DNA from: Acidovorax defluvii | Lineage (GTDB): Bacteria > Pseudomonadota > Gammaproteobacteria > Burkholderiales > Burkholderiaceae_C | Assembly (NCBI GenBank): GCA_003268905.1 | Contig: QLTU01000003.1 | Span: forward strand, 162,053-226,052 | Direction of reading: 5' to 3' | Length of the DNA stretch: 64,000 bases | Shown: positions 57,804 to 64,000 of the stretch, one piece after another | Numbering within the stretch: the stretch's first letter is position 1 | Layout of the letters: the number at the start of each line of letters is the position of its first letter | Translations under genes and position numbers: made by a program | The notes under the pieces: model-generated | What the model saw: the letters and a program-made list of their open reading frames with translations, nothing else | Told to the model about the DNA's origin: nothing | The model's database searches: none

Positions 57804-58601
57804 ATGCCCCGTTTTGCCGCCAACCTGTCCATGCTCTACAACGATGTGGACTTTATCAACCGCTTTGCCGCTGCCGCCCGTGATGGCTTCAAGGGCGTGG
57901 AGTTTCTCTTTCCCTACGCCTACCCGGCGCACGACCTGGCCGCGCGTCTGCAGGCCAATGGCTTGCAACAGGTGCTGTTCAACGCCCCGCCGGGCAACTG
58001 GGATGCGGGCGAGCGCGGCCTGGCCTGCCTGCCCGGGCGCGAGGCGGAGTTTCGCGACAGCATTGCCCAGGCCCTTGCATACGCTTGCGCGCTGCAATGC
58101 CCCCGCATCCACGTCATGGCTGGCGTGGTGCCGCAGGGCGCTGACACATCCACCGTGCGCGCCAGCTACATCGCCAACGTGCGCCACGCGGCAGAGCAGG
58201 CTGCCCCGCACGGCATCCACATCCTGCTCGAACCCATCAACCACCGCGACATGCCCGGCTATTTCCTGAACCGCCAGGACCAGGCCCATGCGCTGATCGC
58301 CGAGATCGGCGCGGCCAACGTCAAGGTGCAGATGGACCTGTACCACGCGCAAATCACCGAGGGCGACCTGGCCATGAAAATCCGCCAGTACATCCCCACG
58401 GGCCAGGTGGGCCACTTTCAGATTGCGGGCGTGCCCGAGCGCCACGAGCCCGATGTGGGCGAGGTGCACTACCCCTATCTGTTCACACTGCTGGACAGCC
58501 TGGGCTATGGTGGCTGGATTGGCTGCGAATACCGCCCGGCACGCGGCGCTGCGCCCCACGCCACATCGGACGGGCTGGGCTGGCTCCAGCCCTGGCTGTA
58601 G
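57804..58601 (+). CDS. hyi: Hydroxypyruvate isomerase
   Basis: A 265-residue TIM-barrel enzyme interconverting hydroxypyruvate and tartronate semialdehyde in glyoxylate use. It starts [20 protein letters not shown], with [14 protein letters not shown] near 31, [16 protein letters not shown] near 138 and [15 protein letters not shown] near 176, all in line with Hyi/Gip. Glyoxylate carboligase and the reductase are not in the window; a glycerate kinase is, at 35734-37086. Confidence 0.93.
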   Translation: MPRFAANLSMLYNDVDFINRFAAAARDGFKGVEFLFPYAYPAHDLAARLQANGLQQVLFNAPPGNWDAGERGLACLPGREAEFRDSIAQALAYACALQCPRIHVMAGVVPQGADTSTVRASYIANVRHAAEQAAPHGIHILLEPINHRDMPGYFLNRQDQAHALIAEIGAANVKVQMDLYHAQITEGDLAMKIRQYIPTGQVGHFQIAGVPERHEPDVGEVHYPYLFTLLDSLGYGGWIGCEYRPARGAAPHATSDGLGWLQPWL

Positions 58602-58692
58602 GCATTGCCGTCGCCAGATGGTTTGGGCACGCCGCTTTGGGTGCATGCACTGTGATCAAAACGAGCCCCTGCAGCCTGTCTGCCAACCCTGA

Positions 58693-58715
58693 TCAGCTAT
58701 TTTTTCAATAGCAAA
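58693..58715. repeat. Dispersed short repeat, partial copy 12
   Basis: AGCTATTTTTTCAATAGCAA, only the AGCTAT/ATAGCA part of the pattern, just before ureD. Confidence 0.4.
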
Positions 58716-58723
58716 CAACTCTT

Positions 58724-59554
58724 ATGCCCTGGCACGCAAGCTTGCAACTGGACTACACCCTGGAAGGCACCCGCACGGTCGCCCGCCATGCGCACAACGG
58801 CCCGCTGCACATTCTGCAAAGCCTGTACCCCGAGGGCGATGCGGTGTGCCTCAACGTGCTGGCGCACCCACCCGGCGGCCTGGTGGGCGGCGACACGCTG
58901 GACATCTCGACCACGGTGGGCCCGGGCGCGCATGGCCTCGTCACCACACCGGGCGCCACGCGCTTTTACAGGTCTACCGGCGAACGGGCCCTGCAGCGCA
59001 CGCACCTCACCCTGGCCGAGGGTGCGCGGCTGGAGTGGTTGCCACTGGAGGCGCTTTGCTACAACGCCTGCAACGCCGAGAACCACCTCACGCTGAACCT
59101 CGCCCCCGGCGCCGAGTGCATGGGTTGGGACGTGACCGCCCTGGGCCTGCCGCATGCCGGGCAGCCCTTTGAAACCGGGCGCTTTGTGCAGCACATCGAG
59201 GCGCCCGGCCGGTGGCTGGAGCGCGGCGTGATCAATGCGGCAGACCACCGCCTGCTGGAAAGCCCGCAGGGGCTGGCCGGGCACCGCTGCATGGCCAGCC
59301 TGTTCTTTGTGGTGGGCACCCCGCTGGAACGCGCCCGGCGCGACACCGCCCTGGACGCCGCCCGCGCCGTGATGGACGCCCACGCGCTCAAGGCCACCGC
59401 AGGCGCCACCAGCCCCAACGGCCAGGTGGTGGTGGTGCGTGCGCTGGCACCGCAGGTGGAGCCCGCCATGCAACTGCTCCGGCAGGTTCGGGCCGCATGG
59501 CGCGCAGCGCTGTGGCAGCTGTGTGCCGAGCCGCCACGCATCTGGTCGATGTAG
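58724..59554 (+). CDS. ureD: Urease accessory protein UreD
   Basis: A 276-residue chaperone that binds apo-urease and recruits UreF and UreG for nickel insertion. UreD motifs: PPGGLVGGDTLDI near 49, TTPGATRFYRSTGERALQ near 74 and LEWLPLEALCYNACNAENH near 104. It starts the urease cluster ureD, ureA, small gene, ureB, ureC, ureE, ureF. Confidence 0.96.
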   Translation: MPWHASLQLDYTLEGTRTVARHAHNGPLHILQSLYPEGDAVCLNVLAHPPGGLVGGDTLDISTTVGPGAHGLVTTPGATRFYRSTGERALQRTHLTLAEGARLEWLPLEALCYNACNAENHLTLNLAPGAECMGWDVTALGLPHAGQPFETGRFVQHIEAPGRWLERGVINAADHRLLESPQGLAGHRCMASLFFVVGTPLERARRDTALDAARAVMDAHALKATAGATSPNGQVVVVRALAPQVEPAMQLLRQVRAAWRAALWQLCAEPPRIWSM

Positions 59555-59631
59555 CCCCAAGGCGCAGGGTCGGCACGAGGCTTGCTTTGCAATGTCGAAC
59601 TGCACCCATTTCATTTTTTCCCCTGCACACC

Positions 59632-59779
59632 ATGGAACTGACTCCTCGCGTTCGGCCGCCCTTGCGGCCGCGCGAGCCAATGACACCAGCATTGAGTGAA
59701 ACGATATGGAACTGACTCCTCGCGTTCGGCCGCCCTTGCGGCCGCGCGAGCCAATGACACAAGCATTAAGTGAAACGAT
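59632..59779 (+). repeat. Tandem duplication of a 74-bp unit carrying the ureA start
   Basis: Two head-to-tail copies (59632-59705 and 59706-59779) differ at two positions. Each begins ATGGAACTGACTCCTCGCG, identical to the first 19 bases of ureA at 59780. Each then has CGGCCGC-CCTT-GCGGCCG, an inverted repeat extended by CTCGCG/CGCGAG. Each unit encodes a 27-codon frame (MELTPRVRPPLRPREP start) whose TGA lies 11 bases inside the next unit. No ribosome site is better in one copy than another. Confidence 0.92.
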
Positions 59780-60082
59780 ATGGAACTGACTCCTCGCGAA
59801 AAAGACAAGCTGTTGATCTTCACCGCCGCCCTGCTGGCCGAGCGCCGCAAGGCCCGGGGTTTGAAGCTCAACTACCCCGAGGCCGTGGCGCTGATCAGCG
59901 CGGCGGTGATGGAGGGCGCGCGCGACGGCAAGACTGTGGCGCAGCTCATGAGCGAAGGCCGCGCCGTGCTGACCCGCGCCGATGTGATGGACGGCATCGC
60001 CGAGATGATTCCGGACATCCAGGTGGAGGCCACCTTTCCCGATGGCACCAAGCTCGTCACCGTGCACCAGCCCATTGTTTGA
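59780..60082 (+). CDS. ureA: Urease gamma subunit
   Basis: The 100-residue structural subunit matches the family length. It starts [20 protein letters not shown] and includes [20 protein letters not shown] and ends VTVHQPIV. The ATG is the third in a series of identical starts made by a tandem duplication upstream; only this one continues into urease sequence. Confidence 0.98.
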   Translation: MELTPREKDKLLIFTAALLAERRKARGLKLNYPEAVALISAAVMEGARDGKTVAQLMSEGRAVLTRADVMDGIAEMIPDIQVEATFPDGTKLVTVHQPIV

Positions 60083-60098
60083 CCCGACAGGAGTCCCC

Positions 60099-60284
60099 AT
60101 GCCACGCCTATTCACCCCATCCATCCGATCCATAGCGCCTGCCGCCTTGTGGCTGTGCACCAGTGCCACCTGGGCCCATGACGGCCACAGCCAGCAGGGC
60201 AGCCACTGGCACGCCACCGATCTGTGGGGCTTTGTCGCCCTGGGTCTGGTGCTGGCCCTGGCTATCTGGCAAGGCCGCAAGTAG
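60099..60284 (+). CDS. Small exported or membrane protein inside the urease operon
   Basis: A 61-residue protein with signal-like start ([18 protein letters not shown]), a His-rich segment ([15 protein letters not shown]) and one membrane helix ([18 protein letters not shown]). GACAGGAG precedes the ATG. It sits between ureA and ureB with short gaps (16 and 20 bases), so it is translated with them. The His-rich periplasmic segment hints at nickel handling; HupE/UreJ proteins share such a start but are much longer. Function unknown. Confidence 0.75.
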   Translation: MPRLFTPSIRSIAPAALWLCTSATWAHDGHSQQGSHWHATDLWGFVALGLVLALAIWQGRK

Positions 60285-60304
60285 CGTCACACAGGAGCCC
60301 CGCA

Positions 60305-60610
60305 ATGATCCCCGGCGAACTCTTTACCGACGCGGGCGAACACCTGCTCAACACCGGCCGCCGCACGCTCACGGTGGTCGTGCGCAACACTGGTGATCGC
60401 CCCATCCAGGTGGGCTCGCACTACCACTTTGCCGAGACCAACAACGCCCTGGGCTTTGACCGCGCCGCCGCACGCGGCATGCGGCTCAACATCGCATCGG
60501 GCACCGCCGTGCGCTTTGAGCCGGGCCAAGAGCGCACCGTGGAGCTGGTGGACTACGCGGGCGAGCGCCGCGTGTTCGGCTTTCAGGGGCTGACGCACGG
60601 CGCGCTGTAG
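60305..60610 (+). CDS. ureB: Urease beta subunit
   Basis: The 101-residue structural subunit starts [20 protein letters not shown] and has [20 protein letters not shown] near 35 and [20 protein letters not shown] near 62. Length and sequence are typical. CACAGGAG precedes the ATG. Confidence 0.98.
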   Translation: MIPGELFTDAGEHLLNTGRRTLTVVVRNTGDRPIQVGSHYHFAETNNALGFDRAAARGMRLNIASGTAVRFEPGQERTVELVDYAGERRVFGFQGLTHGAL

Positions 60611-60611
60611 A

Positions 60612-60676
60612 AATTTCAAGCCAAAACAGCCTCTAGCGCTTGATGGATAAGCGCCAGCAGCTATCAAAAACATAGT
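60612..60676. repeat. Dispersed short repeat, copy 13, between ureB and ureC
   Basis: TCAAGCCAAAACAGCCTCTA, GCGCTTGATGGATAAGCGCC and AGCAGCTATCAAAAACATAG. It fills most of the 91-base gap inside the urease operon. Confidence 0.7.
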
Positions 60677-60701
60677 AATCAGTTCTCGCGGAGCACACCC
60701 C

Positions 60702-62444
<1,743 letters not shown>

Positions 62445-62454
62445 CGCTCCATCA

Positions 62455-63075
62455 ATGATCCAGGTCTCCAAACTCATCCCCCATGGCCAAGGCCTTGCAC
62501 CCGTTTTGCTCAAGCGCGCCACCACGGTCGCACTCGACTGGGACGTTCGCCAGAAAAGCCGCTTTGCCGCCACCGACTCGGCAGGGCGCGAGTTGGGCAT
62601 CTTTCTGCCGCGCGGCACCCTGGTGCGCGGCGGCGATGTGCTGGTGGCCGAAGACGGCTCGCTGGTCCGCGTGATTGCGGCGCCGCAGCCCGTGCTGGTC
62701 ATCACCCACTGCGCCAACCATGGCACCGCATTCGACCTGACCCGCGCCGCCTACCACCTGGGCAACCGCCATGTGCCCATCGAACTGCAGCCCGACCACC
62801 TCAAGATCGAGCCCGACCATGTGCTGGCCGACATGCTGCGCGCCATGCACCTCATCGTGAAAGCACAAGACCTGCCGTTCGAACCCGAAGGCGGCGCCTA
62901 TGCGACAGGGCATGGCGGTGGGCATGACCATGGGCATTCCCACGATGCCGGTCACGACCATGCGCATGACCACGCGCATGACCACGCCCACGCTCCGGCC
63001 CCTGCCCGCCCCGTGTCCATCCCGGTCGTGGCCCAGGGCCATGTGCATGGCCCCCACTGCAACCACGACCACTGA
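62455..63075 (+). CDS. ureE: Urease accessory protein UreE, nickel carrier
   Basis: A 206-residue nickel metallochaperone. The N-terminal peptide-binding domain starts MIQVSKLIPHGQGLAPVLLK; the middle domain has YHLGNRHVPIEL near 112 with a conserved metal His. From about residue 145 the tail is very His-rich (GHGGGHDHGHSHDAGHDHAH and on), ending GPHCNHDH, so it can hold several Ni2+ ions. It follows ureC by 10 bases. Confidence 0.96.
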   Translation: MIQVSKLIPHGQGLAPVLLKRATTVALDWDVRQKSRFAATDSAGRELGIFLPRGTLVRGGDVLVAEDGSLVRVIAAPQPVLVITHCANHGTAFDLTRAAYHLGNRHVPIELQPDHLKIEPDHVLADMLRAMHLIVKAQDLPFEPEGGAYATGHGGGHDHGHSHDAGHDHAHDHAHDHAHAPAPARPVSIPVVAQGHVHGPHCNHDH

Positions 63076-63092
63076 GCCGTCGCAGCGATTTC

Positions 63093-63826
63093 ATGCGCCT
63101 GGACCGCGCCGCCTCCCTGCCCGCCGCCAGCTTTTTGCAGCTGATGTGGCTGGCCTCCCCGGCTTTGCCTGTGGGCGGTTTTTCGTATTCCGAGGGGCTG
63201 GAGAGCGCCATTGAAAACGCGGGCATCGCCAGTGAATCCGCCGTGGCCGACTGGCTGCTGGACCAGCTCCACATCACCCAGGCACGCGGCGACATGGCCC
63301 TGATCGCCAAGGCCACAGGCGCCTGGCGCCGTGCCGACTGGGTGCATGTGCGCGAACTCAACGACTGGGTGCTGCACACCCGCGAAACCAGCGAGCTGCG
63401 GCTGCAGACGGAGCAGATGGGCGGTCGATGGCCGACTGGCTGCGCAACCAGCACCAGGGCAATGAAGAGGTGATGCCCGCCGTGCGCCACCTGGCCGCAC
63501 TGCCCCCCACCTACCCCGTCGCCTTTGCGCTGGCCGCATCCGCCACGCAGGCCAGCGTGCGCGAGGTGCTGCTGGCCTACGCCTTCGGCTGGGCCGAGAA
63601 CATGGTGCAGGCCGCCCTCAAATCCATGCAGCTGGGCCAAAGCGCAGGCCAGCGCATCCTGGCAAAACTGGCCGATGCCATCCCCGCCGCTGCAGACCAC
63701 GCCATCGGTCTGATGGACAGTGAGCGCCAGGCTTTCTCGCCCATGCTGGCCATCCTTTCGGCCCAGCACGAAGTCCTATATTCAAGGCGCGGATTCAAGT
63801 ACGAAGTGCGCGAGTCTCAAGTCTAA
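63093..63826 (+). pseudogene. ureF: Urease accessory protein UreF, frameshifted and altered at the 3' end
   Basis: Two frames together give UreF. The first (from 63093, MRLDRAASLPAASFLQLMWL) contains PALPVGGFSYSEGLE near 25 and runs to TEQMG at 63422. The second resumes [14 protein letters not shown]. Adding one C at 63422 (GGC-CGG-TCG-ATG) rejoins them, so a single base is missing. The expected family end near HETQYSRLFRS is here [19 protein letters not shown], meaning the last few codons come from the adjoining IS30-family element. UreF with UreD delivers nickel to urease through UreG; ureG is not in the window. Confidence 0.88.
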
Positions 63827-64000
63827 GCGGAGTGATCTCCAGCCCATAGAACACCTCATGCGGAGTACGCCAGCCCAGGCACTTGCGTGGCCGGTGGTTC
63901 AGTGCATACACCGCCTCATCCACTTGGTCTTGCGTGACCCCCGCCAGGCTCATTGCCTTGGGGAAGTACTGGCGCAGCAATCCATTGTGGTTTTCGTTCA
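63795..64000 (-). mobile_element. IS30-family transposase, C-terminal part (gene runs off the right edge)
   Basis: The minus-strand frame (stop at 63795-63797) reads NENHNGLLRQYFPKAMS, then VDEAVYALNHRPRKCLGWRT and PHEVFYG. NxxHNGxLRxxFPK and the LNxRPRKxLGxxTPxE ending are IS30-family transposase hallmarks (end of the DDE domain). The start is beyond the window. The element end lies at about 63780-63795, within the ureF 3' end. The terminal inverted repeat cannot be set from one end. Confidence 0.92.

Overview
The window reads as a chromosome segment of a high-GC betaproteobacterium, most likely family Comamonadaceae (Acidovorax-like). The reasons are the gene families present (clade I nitrous oxide reductase with Tat signal, PuuD-type membrane urate oxidase, XdhABC, BMP-type nucleoside ABC transporters), the codon use, and a short dispersed repeat (core GCGCTT-N6-8-AAGCGC next to AGCAGCTAT or its complement) that recurs at least 13 times. 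This placement is inference; no database search was run.

Layout. 1-3.5 kb: start of an H-NS gene, a CorC/HlyC-type membrane protein, apaH. 2.4-13.4 kb: a nitrous oxide respiration island. apbE (nosX-like flavin transferase) and a small lipoprotein cytochrome c read leftward; a DUF2946 protein, nosZ, nosR, nosD, nosF, nosY, nosL and a second NosL-like gene read rightward behind a well-placed FNR/DNR-type promoter. 13.6-17 kb: RhlE-type helicase, a zinc metallopeptidase and dcd. 17-30.5 kb: purine uptake and early purine catabolism: guanine deaminase, two BMP-type binding proteins, a probable adenine deaminase, an ATPase and two permeases of a nucleoside ABC transporter, and xanthine dehydrogenase xdhAB. 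30.5-31.4 kb: a large non-coding block built of nested inverted repeats. 31.4-43.9 kb: a diguanylate cyclase, a Crp/Fnr regulator with its own FNR-like box, a porin, a glycerate kinase, and an RND efflux system with divergent TetR regulator and an AcrR-like operator. 44-51.8 kb: urate breakdown: puuD, xdhC, HIU hydrolase, puuE, a fused OHCU decarboxylase/allantoate amidohydrolase and an M20 hydrolase. 52-58.6 kb: malic enzyme, an NMT1-type ABC transporter and hydroxypyruvate isomerase. 58.7-64 kb: urease genes ureD, ureA, a small membrane protein gene, ureB, ureC, ureE, ureF, ending in an IS30-family transposase.

How it fits together: adenine and guanine can be deaminated, oxidised through xanthine and urate to allantoin and allantoate, and the nitrogen released by urease. 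Glycerate kinase and hydroxypyruvate isomerase suit assimilation of the glyoxylate left over. The nos island is a separate anaerobic respiration module.

Two genes carry apparent single-base deletions: the porin in its signal peptide and ureF in mid-gene. These are either assembly errors or real lesions. The most unusual items are the dispersed repeat used inside coding sequences (xdhA, puuD, and the stop codons of guaD and the glycerate kinase), a 74-bp tandem duplication that copies the ureA start codon twice, the roughly 630-bp nested palindrome block, and structured leaders before two purine-context transporter genes.
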